Below are positions 1 through 8,978 of a DNA stretch of 64,000 nucleotides, piece by piece (positions within the stretch are counted from its first letter, which is position 1; each line of letters begins with the position of its first letter). Both the position numbers and the translations under genes were made by a program. The notes below the pieces were generated by a model. That model saw nothing but the letters and a program-made list of their open reading frames with translations. It searched no databases and had not been told where the DNA came from. Source of the DNA: Caulobacter segnis. Its GTDB lineage: Bacteria > Pseudomonadota > Alphaproteobacteria > Caulobacterales > Caulobacteraceae. The DNA lies in assembly GCF_023935105.1 (NCBI RefSeq), contig NZ_CP096040.1:62001-126000 (forward strand), in the 5' to 3' direction.

Positions 1-189
1 GTCAAGAGCGTCCAGAATTTCGGCGCCGGCGACATTCTCGAGATCACCCCTGACCTGGGCGGCCCCACCTGGTACCTGCCGTTCACGCGGGCGGCTGTGC
101 CCGAGGTCAAGATCGGCGAGGGTCTGATCCTGGCCGACCCGCCCGCTCTGGTGGGTGAGCAGGAAGGTCCCGACGAGGACCAGTCCTAA
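1..189 (+). CDS. rimM: RimM, 16S rRNA processing protein (3' end only)
   Basis: The window opens in frame 1 inside a gene and reads 62 residues to a TAA stop at 187-189. The fragment contains the NFGAGDILEI block and a WYLPFTR block that are typical of the C-terminal PRC-barrel domain of RimM, the factor that helps mature the 30S subunit by binding ribosomal protein S19. The 5' part lies outside the window. The acidic tail after the barrel is usual. The NUDIX gene follows after 14 bp on the same strand, so the two may be co-transcribed. Confidence 0.88.
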   Translation, partial: VKSVQNFGAGDILEITPDLGGPTWYLPFTRAAVPEVKIGEGLILADPPALVGEQEGPDEDQS

Positions 190-203
190 GCAAGGAGCGT
201 CGC

Positions 204-767
204 GTGTCGGACGGAAAGTGGCGGGTCACCGCCTCGCGAGTCGTGCATCAAGACCGCTGGATCCATCTGCGCGCCGACGACTGCGTGACCGACGAGGGCG
301 CGGTGATCGCGCCCTACTATGTCCTGGAATATCGGGACTGGATCGAGCTGGTGGCGCTGGACGCCGACAACAACGTGCTGCTGGTCAAGCAGTACCGCCA
401 CGCCCTGGGCGACATCTCGATCGAGCTGCCAGCCGGCGGCATGGACGCCGGAGAGACCGACCCGGTCGAGGCGGCCCGCCGCGAGCTGCTCGAGGAGGCC
501 GGCTGCGCCGGAACCCTGACCCTGCTGGGCGAGACCCGGCCCAACGCCGGCACCCATACCAACCGCATCCACATCATCCTGGCGCGCGATGTGGTGAAGG
601 TCGCCGAGCCGAAGGATGATCCCCACGAGCGGATCGAGACCGTCTGGGTCTCGGCCGCCGAAGCCCTGCGCATGGCCCTGGCCGGTGAGATCACCGTGGG
701 CATGCAGGCCGCCTCGCTGCTGCGAGGCTTGGCCGAGGCCGGCGTGGCCCGGATCGAACTGGCCTAG
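204..767 (+). CDS. NUDIX hydrolase, ADP-ribose pyrophosphatase type
   Basis: This 187-residue protein carries a complete Nudix box, beginning GGMDAGETDPVEAARRELL and ending with the EEAG motif, in the G-x5-E-x7-RE-x2-EE-x-G arrangement that binds Mg2+ and hydrolyses nucleoside diphosphate derivatives. Length and the preceding strand residues (VLLVKQYRHALG) fit the ADP-ribose/ADP-sugar pyrophosphatase group rather than MutT. The start is a GTG at 204, chosen because an AAGGAG Shine-Dalgarno sequence sits at 192-197. It lies directly behind rimM. The exact substrate cannot be read from sequence. Confidence 0.88.
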   Translation: MSDGKWRVTASRVVHQDRWIHLRADDCVTDEGAVIAPYYVLEYRDWIELVALDADNNVLLVKQYRHALGDISIELPAGGMDAGETDPVEAARRELLEEAGCAGTLTLLGETRPNAGTHTNRIHIILARDVVKVAEPKDDPHERIETVWVSAAEALRMALAGEITVGMQAASLLRGLAEAGVARIELA

Positions 768-771
768 GAAG

Positions 772-1626
772 CTACTTCCGCACCCGCATCAGGCATTCCT
801 GGGCCACCGAGGCCAGGAGCTTGCCGTCCTGGCTGAACATCTGGCCGCGCACCAGGCCGCGGCCTTGCGAGGCGCTGGGGCTGTCCTGGGCGAACAGGGT
901 CCAGGCGTTGAAGTTGAACGGATGGTGGAACCACATGGCGTGGTCCAAGCTGGCGCCCTGCAGGCCCGGCGTCGTCCAGATCAGGCCGTGCGGACGCAGG
1001 GCGCTTTCCATGAACGCCATGTCGGAAGCGTAGGCGAGCGCGGCCTGCTGCATCCTGATGTCGTCGCCCAGCGGGGCCTTGGCGCGCATCCAGACTTCCT
1101 TGACGCCCGACTTCTTCACCGGCGCCACCGGGTTCTGCATGTCGACCCAGCGCGTATCGACCGGGCGCGGGCGCTCGGCCAGGGCCAGCATCTTCGGATG
1201 GATCTGGTCGCCCAGGCCGCGCAGGAACTCGGCCTCGGTCGGCAGGCTTTCGGGATCCGGGGCGTCCGGCATCTCCGACTGGTGCTCGAAGCCCTCTTCC
1301 GGCGTCTGGAACGAGCAGGCCAGGTTGAAGATCTGCTCGCCGTGCTGGATGGCGGCCACGCGGCGGGTCGTGAAGGTGCCGCCGTCGCGGGCCCGCTCCA
1401 CCTCGTATAGCACCGGGGCATTCACGTCGCCGGGACGGATGAAATAGGCGTGCAGCGAGTGGCAGACCCGTTCCGGCACGGTCTTGTAGGCCGCCAGCAA
1501 GGCCTGGGCGATCACCAGCCCGCCGAAGATGCGCGGGAAGCCGTCGTTGGGGCTGACGCCCCGGAACAGGTTCACCTCGATCGGCTCGAGGTCGAGGATA
1601 TCGGCGAGGTTTTCGGTCGTCTGCAT
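772..1626 (-). CDS. tesB: Acyl-CoA thioesterase II (TesB family)
   Basis: The protein has two hotdog domains in TesB order. The N-terminal half contains the FGGLVIAQAL motif and HSLHAYFIRPG. The C-terminal half contains SLDHAMWFHHPF with the Asp expected in the Asp-Gln-Thr catalytic set. It hydrolyses acyl-CoA to free fatty acid and CoA. The frame is open from 1671, but the start at 1626 (MQTTENL) gives 284 residues, close to the usual 286 of TesB, and the 15 extra residues have no family character. It converges with the NUDIX gene and diverges from the deacetylase-like gene. Confidence 0.9.
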   Translation of the reverse strand: MQTTENLADILDLEPIEVNLFRGVSPNDGFPRIFGGLVIAQALLAAYKTVPERVCHSLHAYFIRPGDVNAPVLYEVERARDGGTFTTRRVAAIQHGEQIFNLACSFQTPEEGFEHQSEMPDAPDPESLPTEAEFLRGLGDQIHPKMLALAERPRPVDTRWVDMQNPVAPVKKSGVKEVWMRAKAPLGDDIRMQQAALAYASDMAFMESALRPHGLIWTTPGLQGASLDHAMWFHHPFNFNAWTLFAQDSPSASQGRGLVRGQMFSQDGKLLASVAQECLMRVRK

Positions 1627-1707
1627 GGCGCAGTGCGATAGGCTCGCTTCGGCGCCGCCGCAAGCCGTCACCTTGCGTCAGGCCGTCGCGCTCCCCATCG
1701 TGGGGCG

Positions 1708-2622
1708 ATGTCGTCTTCTCCGCCCGTGATCCATCACCCCGCCTTCCGCGCCGAGATGCCGGCAGGGCACCGGTTTCCGATGGACAAGTTCTCGCGTCTG
1801 GCGACCGTGCTGGAAGGCGAGGGCGTTCCGGGTCCGGACGGTTTCGCTCGCCCCGAGTTCATCGATGTCGACACCCTGCGGCTGGCCCATGCGGAGGACT
1901 ATGTCCGGGGGGTGATCGAGCTTTCCTTGCCCGCCGACGTGGTCCGGCGGATCGGCATGCCCAACACCGACAGCGTCGCCACCCGGGCTCGCGCGGCGAC
2001 CGGCGGCACGCTGCTGGCGGCGCGCCTGGCCCTGGAGCACGGGATCGCCTGCAACACGGCCGGCGGCAGCCATCACGCATCGGCCGAGAGCGGCGCGGGG
2101 TTCTGCGTGTTCAACGACGTGGCCGTGGCCGCGCGACGGCTCTTGGCGGAGGGGGCCATCGGCCAGGCCCTGGTCGTCGATCTCGACGTTCACCAGGGCG
2201 ACGGCACGGCGCGGATCTTCGAGGACGATCCCAGCGTCTTCACCTTCTCGATGCATGCGGAAAAGAACTTCCCGCACCGCAAGGCGACCAGCGATCTGGA
2301 TGTCGAGCTGGCCGACGGGACCGATGATCGGACGTATCTGGAAAAGCTGGAAGCGATCCTGCCGGCGCTGCTGGGCAGCGTCCGGCCGGATATCGTCTTC
2401 TTCAATGCGGGGGTGGATCCGCACGCGGACGACAAGCTGGGCCGTCTGTCGCTGACCGATGACGGTCTGGGGCGACGAGAGGCCTATGTCCTGGGCGCTT
2501 GTCTTTCTCTTGAGATCCCCGTGGTCGGGGTTATCGGTGGCGGCTACGACGCGGATATCGATCGTCTGGCGGCGCGCCACGCCATCCTGCATCGGACGGC
2601 CAAGTCTTTGTATTCTCGATAG
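1708..2622 (+). CDS. Histone deacetylase-family (class II-like) deacetylase
   Basis: This 304-residue arginase-deacetylase fold protein shows the usual Zn hydrolase landmarks. They are the tandem histidines in GGSHHAS, the metal-binding DLDVHQGDGTA segment, and FNAGVDPHADDKLG near the C-terminus. It opens with HHPAFRAEMPAGHRFPM, as short bacterial HDAC-like proteins do. Family members remove acetyl groups from polyamines, acetoin-related substrates or proteins, and which one applies here is unknown. The start at 1708 is 82 bp from the divergent tesB start. There is no obvious operon partner. Confidence 0.9.
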   Translation: MSSSPPVIHHPAFRAEMPAGHRFPMDKFSRLATVLEGEGVPGPDGFARPEFIDVDTLRLAHAEDYVRGVIELSLPADVVRRIGMPNTDSVATRARAATGGTLLAARLALEHGIACNTAGGSHHASAESGAGFCVFNDVAVAARRLLAEGAIGQALVVDLDVHQGDGTARIFEDDPSVFTFSMHAEKNFPHRKATSDLDVELADGTDDRTYLEKLEAILPALLGSVRPDIVFFNAGVDPHADDKLGRLSLTDDGLGRREAYVLGACLSLEIPVVGVIGGGYDADIDRLAARHAILHRTAKSLYSR

Positions 2623-2714
2623 TCTCTTCGGGTCTTATTGGGCGATCGGACGATCGCCAACTCCGTCGAGGCGGCTCACGGGGAGCGGCCCGACGGAGGC
2701 TACGCGGCGATCAC

Positions 2715-2813
2715 TTACAGGCTCGAAGCGAGCGAACCGGCGATGACGACGAGCGGCAGAACCGCGAGAACGAGCGAGGCGAGGCCGGCGACGGCGTTGG
2801 TCTTCATGGTCAT
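2715..2813 (-). CDS. Small single-pass membrane protein, 32 aa
   Basis: The reverse strand from ATG at 2811-2813 encodes 32 residues. They are a short MTMKTNAVAG head, a hydrophobic stretch of about 20 residues (LASLVLAVLPLVVIAGSLAS) and a stop directly after it. A second ATG two codons in (2805-2807) could be the true start. The composition is that of a membrane-inserted miniprotein or a bare signal anchor. It occupies the gap between the deacetylase gene and the PaaI genes, with an AT-richer presumed promoter region upstream (about 2860-3030). The family is not recognised and the call rests on composition and codon bias. Confidence 0.5.
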   Translation of the reverse strand: MTMKTNAVAGLASLVLAVLPLVVIAGSLASSL

Positions 2814-3031
2814 GGTCTTGATCCCTGTTTCTTTTGGTCGGCGCCACGTCGGCGTCCGATGAGCAAGGATATAGGCGCTGACTCTCGTTAATGCACGTTA
2901 CCCTTGCTTCATGACGCCGATTTAAGAAACTTTGTCGCACCCAACCGGCATTACAGGGGATTAATGTGGTCGTCTGTAACTGTTTCTCGCGAAACTTTAT
3001 CCTTTGAGACGATCGCCCCGATAAACCATGC

Positions 3032-3451
3032 TCACTCCTCGCTCGGGGCCACCAAAAACAGTCCCCGCATGGTGGCGATCGGGGCCGAACGGGTCTCCTG
3101 CCAGGCCTCGACATGGACGTTGGCGATACGGCGTCCCAGCTTCTTGATGCTGGCGCGGGCATAGGTGGTCAGCGGCCGGCCCGAGCGCAGGTACTCGATC
3201 GAGACGTCGATCGTGCGCGGCTGGCGCTTCATCGGCGCGGCGACCGACAGCTGGGCCAGGGCGGTCATCTCCATGAAGGCCCCCAGCACGCCACCGTGGA
3301 TGGCGGGCAGCATCGGATTGCCGACGATGTGATGGGCGAACGGCAGGATCGCGGTCATCTCGTCCCCGGCCAGCTCGGCCTTCACGCCCAGGAAGCGGGC
3401 GTAGGGGATGGCGTCCAGCATCGAGACCAGGCGGGTGTCGGCGTCGCTCAT
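3032..3451 (-). CDS. PaaI-family hotdog thioesterase (downstream copy)
   Basis: This 139-residue single-hotdog protein has the PaaI signature. HGGVLGAFMEMTALAQ carries the catalytic acid on the hotdog helix, and IEYLRSGRP follows in the next strand. It likely hydrolyses acyl- or aryl-CoA thioesters. Its start codon overlaps the stop codon of the upstream PaaI gene by one base (TGATG), which indicates translational coupling. The two products share layout but only modest sequence, so they may form a heteromeric pair or divide substrates. The physiological substrate is unknown. Confidence 0.85.
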   Translation of the reverse strand: MSDADTRLVSMLDAIPYARFLGVKAELAGDEMTAILPFAHHIVGNPMLPAIHGGVLGAFMEMTALAQLSVAAPMKRQPRTIDVSIEYLRSGRPLTTYARASIKKLGRRIANVHVEAWQETRSAPIATMRGLFLVAPSEE

Positions 3452-3948
3452 CAGTCCACGCTCCCCGTCTTGGCGCGCGGTTCGCGCGAGGGTTTGAGGT
3501 TGGCGCCGGGCTTCTTGCCGGCGCTGCTGTCGAGCATGAAGCTGGCCTGGGCGGTGGCCACCGGGTCCTCCGGGTCGCGGTCGTAGGCCACGGCGCGGAC
3601 GAAGGCGATCGAGCGGGTCAGCTTGTAGCAGTGGGCGCGAGCCATGACGTCCAGGCCCGGTTCGGCCGGTCGCATGTAGTCGATGCGCAGGTCCAGGGTG
3701 GCGATCGAGGTCCAGGTCTCCATGGAGGCGTGCACCGCCTGACCGCTGGCGTGGTCCAGCAATGTGGTGACCACTCCGCCGGCGATCACGCCGGTCTCGG
3801 GATCGCCGACGATCTCGGGGCGGTAGGGGACCTTGAGGATCGCGACCGCGTCGCCGATCTCCAGGGTGGTGAATCCCAGCGCCTTGGCCTGGGGGCTGCC
3901 CTCGTTCATCGCCGTGGCGATCATCCGGCTCTGTTCGTTGTCACTCAT
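3451..3948 (-). CDS. PaaI-family hotdog thioesterase (upstream copy)
   Basis: This 165-residue hotdog-fold protein is the first gene of a two-gene unit with the thioesterase at 3032-3451. The active-site helix reads AGGVVTTLLDHASGQAV, where the Asp is the PaaI catalytic position, followed by LDLRIDYMRPAEPG. A basic, proline-rich tail of about 25 residues extends beyond the usual domain end. The start at 3948 is an ATG. The divergent exonuclease gene begins only 55 bp away, so the two promoters must share this short spacer. Confidence 0.85.
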   Translation of the reverse strand: MSDNEQSRMIATAMNEGSPQAKALGFTTLEIGDAVAILKVPYRPEIVGDPETGVIAGGVVTTLLDHASGQAVHASMETWTSIATLDLRIDYMRPAEPGLDVMARAHCYKLTRSIAFVRAVAYDRDPEDPVATAQASFMLDSSAGKKPGANLKPSREPRAKTGSVD

Positions 3949-4002
3949 GCCTGCTCCCTTGCGGGGATAGGCTTAGCGTCTCTTGCGTTGTCATATCCAG
4001 AC

Positions 4003-5016
4003 GTGATCAAGCCCGAAGATCTTCTGTGTCCCCGTCCGGACGGCCTCTACTGCCCGCCGGGAGACTTCTATATCGACCCGGTCCGCCCCGTGGACCGGGC
4101 CGTGATCACCCATGGCCATGCCGATCACGCCCGCGCCGGGCATGGCGTCGCGGTCGCGACGCCGGAGACCCTGGCGATCATGGCGGTGCGCTACGGCGAA
4201 GACTTCGCCGGGCGCCGCGAGGCCGTGGCTTATGGCCAGACCTTCGTCCGGGATGGCGTCGAGGTGACCCTGGTCCCTGCCGGTCACGTGCTGGGCTCGG
4301 CCCAGGCGGTGGTGCGCTGGAAGGGCCTGACCATGGTGGTGTCGGGCGACTACAAGCGCCGCCGCGACCCGACCTGCGCCCGGTTCGAGCCCGTGCCGTG
4401 CGATGTGTTCATCACCGAGGCGACCTTTGGCCTGCCGGTCTTCCGTCATCCCGACGACGCTGGCGAGATCCGTAGCCTGCTGGCCTCGGTCGAGCAGTTT
4501 CCGGAGCGCTGCCACATCGTCGGGGCTTACGCCTTGGGCAAGGCGCAGCGGGTGATCCGGCTGCTGCGCGAGGGCGGCTGGGACAAGCCGATCTTCGTCC
4601 ACGGGGCGCTGGAGCGGCTGAACGCCCTCTACGAGGCCCACGGGGTCGAACTGGGGCCCCTGGCGCCGGCCACGGCCTCGGGACCGAAGGAGGCCTTCGC
4701 CGGCCAGATCATCATCGCCCCGCCCAGCGCCGTGGCCGATCGCTGGTCGCGGCGCTTCCCCGATCCGGTCGACTGCTTCGCGTCCGGCTGGATGCGGGTG
4801 CGAGCCAGGGCGAGGCAGCGGGGCGTCGAGCTGCCGCTGATCCTCTCGGACCACGCCGACTGGGACGAACTGACCGCGACCCTCTCCGAGCTGCGCCCCG
4901 GCGAGGTCTGGATCACCCACGGCCGCGAGGAGGCCCTGGAGCGCTGGTGCGAGCTGGAAGGCCTGCCGGCGCGGGCGTTGCGGCTGGTCGGTTACGACGA
5001 GGAAGAGGGGGAGTAG
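4003..5016 (+). CDS. Ligase-associated DNA exonuclease (metallo-beta-lactamase/beta-CASP fold)
   Basis: The metallo-beta-lactamase motif THGHADHARAGHG lies near residue 35, and the later Zn and beta-CASP motifs follow (SGDYKRR, ITEATFGLPVF, LSDHADW). The whole matches the exonuclease family usually encoded beside an ATP-dependent DNA ligase. The open frame extends back to 3631, but that stretch is antisense to the PaaI gene. The GTG at 4003 gives 337 residues, the family length, and starts with IKPEDLLCPRPDGLY. No ligase gene follows here, since a palindromic repeat and a broken gene come next. A role in DNA end processing is inferred from the family. Confidence 0.85.
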   Translation: MIKPEDLLCPRPDGLYCPPGDFYIDPVRPVDRAVITHGHADHARAGHGVAVATPETLAIMAVRYGEDFAGRREAVAYGQTFVRDGVEVTLVPAGHVLGSAQAVVRWKGLTMVVSGDYKRRRDPTCARFEPVPCDVFITEATFGLPVFRHPDDAGEIRSLLASVEQFPERCHIVGAYALGKAQRVIRLLREGGWDKPIFVHGALERLNALYEAHGVELGPLAPATASGPKEAFAGQIIIAPPSAVADRWSRRFPDPVDCFASGWMRVRARARQRGVELPLILSDHADWDELTATLSELRPGEVWITHGREEALERWCELEGLPARALRLVGYDEEEGE

Positions 5017-5018
5017 TC

Positions 5019-5116
5019 ACGCGCCCCCTCCGCGCTTCGCGCTCCTCCCCCGAAAGGGGGAAGAAGGTCGCAGCGCATCCTTCCGCCCGCCTTTGGGGCG
5101 GACGACCTGCCTGGCA
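5019..5116. repeat. GC-rich palindromic intergenic repeat, copy A (inverted)
   Basis: A block of roughly 95 bp starts 3 bp after the exonuclease stop. Its reverse complement matches the elements at about 59142-59249 and 63738-63853. Shared parts are the CAGGTCGTCCGCCCC arm, the GGCGGGCGGAAGG segment, and the CTTCTTCCCCC/GGGGGAGGAG hairpin ending in GCGCGAAGCGCGGAGGGGGC. Here its far arm abuts coding sequence of the DUF3857 gene rather than an intergenic gap. Confidence 0.8.
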
Positions 5117-6796
5117 GCCCGAGCGCGACAAGGTCACCCTGCATACGCTGGCGATCATCCGCGACGGCCAGCGCATCGACCTCCTGAAGAACGGCGAGGA
5201 CGTCCTCGTCCTGCGTCGCGAGAAGGATCTCGAGCGGGCCATGCTGGATGGCCGGATGACGGCGACAATCCAGATCAAGGACCTGCGGGTCGGCGACCTG
5301 ATCGACTGGTCGTTCAGCGTCGAACGGCGCGACTCGATCCTGGGACCGCGCGTCAGCGACTTCGAGCGCATGGGCTGGTCGGGCGTGGCCGGGCGCTATC
5401 GCGTACGGATGCTGTGGTCGGGCGGCGTTCCGGTGACCTGGAAGGCCTCCGCCGGTTTCCCCGATCCCAAGATCGGCAAGGTCGACGGTCTGAACGAACT
5501 GTTGGTCGACCAGACGGAAGCGGTCGCTCCCAAGCCGCCGACCGGGGCGCCGATACGTTTCCAGCGGGTCGGCGAGATCCAGGCGACCACCTATCGCGGC
5601 TGGGCCGACGTCGTCGCGCCGATGGCGCCGTTGTACGACGCGGCCACGACGCTGGCGCCGGACTCGCCGCTGAAGGCCGAGATCGCCGCCATCGCCGCCG
5701 CCAGCCCCGACCCCAAGGTCCGCGCCTTCAAGGCTTTGCAACTGGTCGAGGACAAGACCCGCTACCTGCTGCTGGCCATGGGTGACGGCGGCTACAAGCC
5801 GGCCTCGGCCGACGAGACCTGGGCGCGGCGCTTCGGCGACTGCAAGGGCAAGACCGCGCTGCTGCTGGCCCTGCTGAAGGGGCTGAACATCGAGGCCGAA
5901 CCGGTGGTGGTGCTGGCCAATCCCGCCGCCGACGGCATGAACGAGCGCGTGCCCTCGGCCAGCCAGTTCAACAACGTGCTGGTCCGCGCCCACATCGACG
6001 GCAAGGCCTATTGGCTGGACGGCACGCGCACGGGCGACCGAGGCGGCCTCCAGGCCCTGGCCGCGCCGCCGTTCCTGTGGGGCCTGCCGATCAAGGCGTC
6101 CGGCGCGACCCTGGAGCCGATCGTCCAGCAGACGCCGTCGCGGCCCTATATGGACGCGACCATACGCGTGGATGCTTCCTCCGGCCTCGACAAGCCGGCC
6201 AAGTCCAACATGGTCATGACCATGCGCGGCGAGATGGCGCGGGGCATGACGCGCGTGATCGACAACGCGCCGCGCGCCGAGATCGAGCGCGGCTTCCGTC
6301 AGAGTTTCTCGTCCTCCAACAGCTGGCTGAAGATCGAGACCCTGGACTGGTCGGTCGCCGACGATGGCGCGGTCACCCTGACGATCGCCGGGACCGCCGA
6401 CATGGACTGGCGGCTGAACGACGACGTCGGCCTGCTGGAGTGGCGCCTGCCGATGTCGGACTCGGGCAAGGTCGCCCAGTTTCCACGCCGCGAACCCGGC
6501 CCGAACGCCGACGCGCCGTTCGCCACGCCTTTCCCAGCTTCAGGAAGGCCCTGGTCGAGGTGACGCTGCCGAACGGCGGCGCGGGCTACACGGTCAAGGG
6601 GCCGGTCTTCAACGGCCGGATCGCCAACCTGGACATCGCGCGGGCCGCGCAGGTGAAGGACGGTAAGGCCGTGTTCTTCGAATCCGAGCAGAGCGTGGGC
6701 CGGGAACTGCCGTTCGATCAGGCCGAGGAGGCCAACAAGGCGCGACGCCGGCTGGCCGATCAGGCCCTGATCGTCCGCGCGCCGAAGGGTTCGTGA
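5114..6796 (+). pseudogene. DUF3857/transglutaminase-like protein, 5'-truncated and frameshifted
   Basis: Homology begins abruptly at about 5120 (VTLHTLAIIRDG), already inside a DUF3857 domain. No signal peptide and no first part of the domain are present, and the sequence just upstream is the palindromic repeat. A transglutaminase core follows, with the RFGDCKGKTALLLAL Cys motif near 5830-5880. The His and Asp of the triad are plausible in NVLVRAHIDGKAYWLDGTR. The frame ends at 6563, but family-like sequence continues in another frame to 6796 (FRKALVEVTLPNGG onward), so a one-base shift lies near 6525-6545. It probably encoded a periplasmic or secreted protein. A sequencing error could explain the shift but not the lost 5' end. 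Confidence 0.72.
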
Positions 6797-6915
6797 GGCT
6801 CCGTATTAACCGAACCTCGTTCGTGAATCGCACGCAACCCCTTGAAGACTCAGCCGTCGTTGGGCAAAGGTCGCCTCCGCGTCCTTCTCCTCCAAGGGGC
6901 GCGGTGGGGATATCG

Positions 6916-7206
6916 ATGATCAAGTCTGAACTCATCGCCAGGCTCGCGAATGAAAATCCGCACCTGACGCAGAAGGACGTCGAACGCGTGGTCGGCGTGA
7001 TTCTCGAGCGCATGATCGGCGCTCTCGAGGACGGCGGCCGCGTGGAGCTCCGCGGTTTCGGCGCCCTGTCGGTTCGCTCGCGTCCCGCCCGCACCGGCCG
7101 CAATCCCCGCACCGGCGAGGCCGTCGAGGTCCGCGCCAAGCATGTGCCGTTCTTCAAGAGCGGCAAGGAACTGCGCGCCCGCCTGAACGCGGACGGCGAC
7201 GAGTAA
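6916..7206 (+). CDS. ihfB: Integration host factor beta subunit
   Basis: This 96-residue HU/IHF-family DNA-bending protein starts [17 protein letters not shown] and contains the arm motif [15 protein letters not shown]. The proline that intercalates into DNA lies in RNPRTG, and [13 protein letters not shown] is the C-terminal helix. These features match IhfB rather than HU. The frame is open from 6793, but the ATG at 6916 gives the family length. IHF acts as an IhfA-IhfB heterodimer in transcription, recombination and, in Caulobacter, flagellar gene control. ihfA is not in the window. mscL follows on the same strand. Confidence 0.93.
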   Translation: MIKSELIARLANENPHLTQKDVERVVGVILERMIGALEDGGRVELRGFGALSVRSRPARTGRNPRTGEAVEVRAKHVPFFKSGKELRARLNADGDE

Positions 7207-7291
7207 GCCGAGCGCCCGCGCTCCTGAAGCTTGCCCTGACACGCGAATGACGCCAGCCTCCGGCCTCTATCGAGGCAGCGAGGGATTTGTC

Positions 7292-7708
7292 ATGAGCATG
7301 GTCAAGGAGTTCCGCGAGTTCATCGCCCGCGGCAATGTCATCGACCTGGCCGTCGGCGTGATCATCGGCGCGGCGTTCAACGGCATCGTCAAAAGCCTGG
7401 TCGACCAGGTGATCATGCCGCCGATCGGTCTGCTGACCGGTGGTCTCGACTTCTCGAAGCTGGAATGGGTGCTGCGCCCCGAGGATCCGGCGACCGAGGC
7501 GATCGAGAAGGTCTCGGTGCAGTACGGCGCTTTCATCAACACCCTGATCCAGTTCTTCATCGTCGCGATGGTGGTGTTCCTGCTGGTCAAGGTCGTCAAC
7601 GGCATCCGCCGCGCCGACGCCGCCGAACCTGCGCCCGCCGCGCCGCCGGCCCCGACGCCGGAGGAAAAGCTGCTGACCGAGATCCGCGACCTGCTGGCCA
7701 AGACGTAG
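7292..7708 (+). CDS. mscL: Large-conductance mechanosensitive channel
   Basis: This 138-residue protein follows the MscL plan. An amphipathic N-terminal helix ([11 protein letters not shown]) comes first, then TM1 beginning [18 protein letters not shown] with the small-residue pore constriction. A periplasmic loop, TM2 ([19 protein letters not shown]) and a cytoplasmic helix bundle ([15 protein letters not shown]) complete it. It opens as an emergency valve on hypo-osmotic shock. The start at 7292 (MSMVKEF) is preferred over the upstream ATG at 7247 because it gives the family N-terminus and has a GAGGGA sequence about 10 bp upstream. Confidence 0.95.
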   Translation: MSMVKEFREFIARGNVIDLAVGVIIGAAFNGIVKSLVDQVIMPPIGLLTGGLDFSKLEWVLRPEDPATEAIEKVSVQYGAFINTLIQFFIVAMVVFLLVKVVNGIRRADAAEPAPAAPPAPTPEEKLLTEIRDLLAKT

Positions 7709-7711
7709 GGT

Positions 7712-8944
7712 TCAGGCCGTCAGGGCCGCGACCGCCGCCCGCGCCGCGACCTGGCCCGTTTGCCAGGCCCCGTGGGCGGTGGAGAAGAAGTTCGGGCTGC
7801 AGGCCTCGCCGGCGAAGAACAGGCGCTGGTCGACAGGCTCGGCCAGCACTGCCCGCGCGCCGGCGTGACCGGGCAGAGCGTGCGAATACGAGCCGCCGGC
7901 GAAGGGATCGGCGGCCCAGTGAGTCTCGGCCAGGACATGCAGCTTGGCGCGGATATCGCCGCCATAGACCCCGACCAATTCGTCGATCGCGAAGGCCGCC
8001 GCCGCGCCGGGACCCTGGCCCTCCAGCGCGCGGGCATGGGCCCCGCCCAGGAACACCTCGATGATCGGTTTGCCCAGCGGGCGCAGGTGATAGGCCCCAG
8101 TCGCGGTGGTGTGGGGATCTCCGTAGACCTGGGTCTCGGGCGGAAACATCTCCGGCTCCTGCAGGCGCAGGAACACCTTGTCGGCCAGGCCCAGCGGCAG
8201 GCCGGCGGCGGCGTCCAGCTTGTCGGGCAAGGCCGGCATGAAACGCAGCGCTCCAGTGGCCAGGATGGCGGTCGGCGCGCAGACGATCACGGCCCGCGCC
8301 GTGACATCGCCCTGCGGCGTCTCCAGCGTCACCCGAGGTCCGCCGTGGCGGATCATCGTCACCGGGCAGGAAAGGCGCGTCGATAGCCGCCCGCCCAGAC
8401 CCGCGATGGCCGTCCCGTACCCCTCGGCGACCCGCCAATTGACCTCGGTGTCCTCATAGGCGGCGTAGTCGTGCAGCGAGACCTGGTCGAACTCGGCGCC
8501 GTTGTAGAAGGCGCTGAAGGCGTTCAGCAGCGGCGTCCATGGGCTGTCGGGATCCATCAGGTCTGACGCCGGGCGATCGGGGCCCCCGGCGCGGGCGGCG
8601 GCGTCCAGGCGGGCGTCGAGGGCGGTGAAGGCCTCGCCGAACGCGGCGCGCTCGTCGCGGGTGAAGACCGGATTGTCGGCGATGTTGGCCCACGGCGGCG
8701 GGGTCTTGTCGAGGGTCAGGCCCAGGGCCTCGACCCGGGCCACCAGCGGGTTCCGGTCAGCCGAATGCAGCCATTCGCATCCCAGGTCGATCGGGCCGAT
8801 CGCGGTCTGGATCGTGTGGGCCCGACCGCCGAGGCGGTCGCGGGCCTCCAGCACGACGCCCGTCAGGCCGCTGGCGGCCACGATCTCGGCGGCGGCCAGT
8901 CCGGCGGCGCCGGCGCCCACGATCGCGATGTCGACCTCGTCCAT
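7712..8944 (-). CDS. FAD-dependent flavin amine oxidase family protein
   Basis: The 410-residue protein begins with a Rossmann dinucleotide site (DIAIVGAGAAGLAAAEIV), followed by the LEARDRLGGRAHT motif that binds the FAD in amine oxidases. A C-terminal FAD segment (RLFFAGEACSPNFFSTAHGA) closes the fold. No signal peptide or membrane helix is seen. Members oxidise amines or related substrates with release of H2O2, and the substrate here is unknown. It converges with mscL, with 3 bp between the stops, and lies just downstream of the M16 peptidase gene on the same strand. Confidence 0.87.
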   Translation of the reverse strand: MDEVDIAIVGAGAAGLAAAEIVAASGLTGVVLEARDRLGGRAHTIQTAIGPIDLGCEWLHSADRNPLVARVEALGLTLDKTPPPWANIADNPVFTRDERAAFGEAFTALDARLDAAARAGGPDRPASDLMDPDSPWTPLLNAFSAFYNGAEFDQVSLHDYAAYEDTEVNWRVAEGYGTAIAGLGGRLSTRLSCPVTMIRHGGPRVTLETPQGDVTARAVIVCAPTAILATGALRFMPALPDKLDAAAGLPLGLADKVFLRLQEPEMFPPETQVYGDPHTTATGAYHLRPLGKPIIEVFLGGAHARALEGQGPGAAAAFAIDELVGVYGGDIRAKLHVLAETHWAADPFAGGSYSHALPGHAGARAVLAEPVDQRLFFAGEACSPNFFSTAHGAWQTGQVAARAAVAALTA

Positions 8945-8978
8945 GAGACCTCATCGGATCGTGGGACCTAAAGCTGGC

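Noticed and set aside
2880-2905. Possible CtrA box (TTAA...TTAC)
   Set aside because: The two half-sites are 6 bp apart rather than the required 7, and the second deviates.
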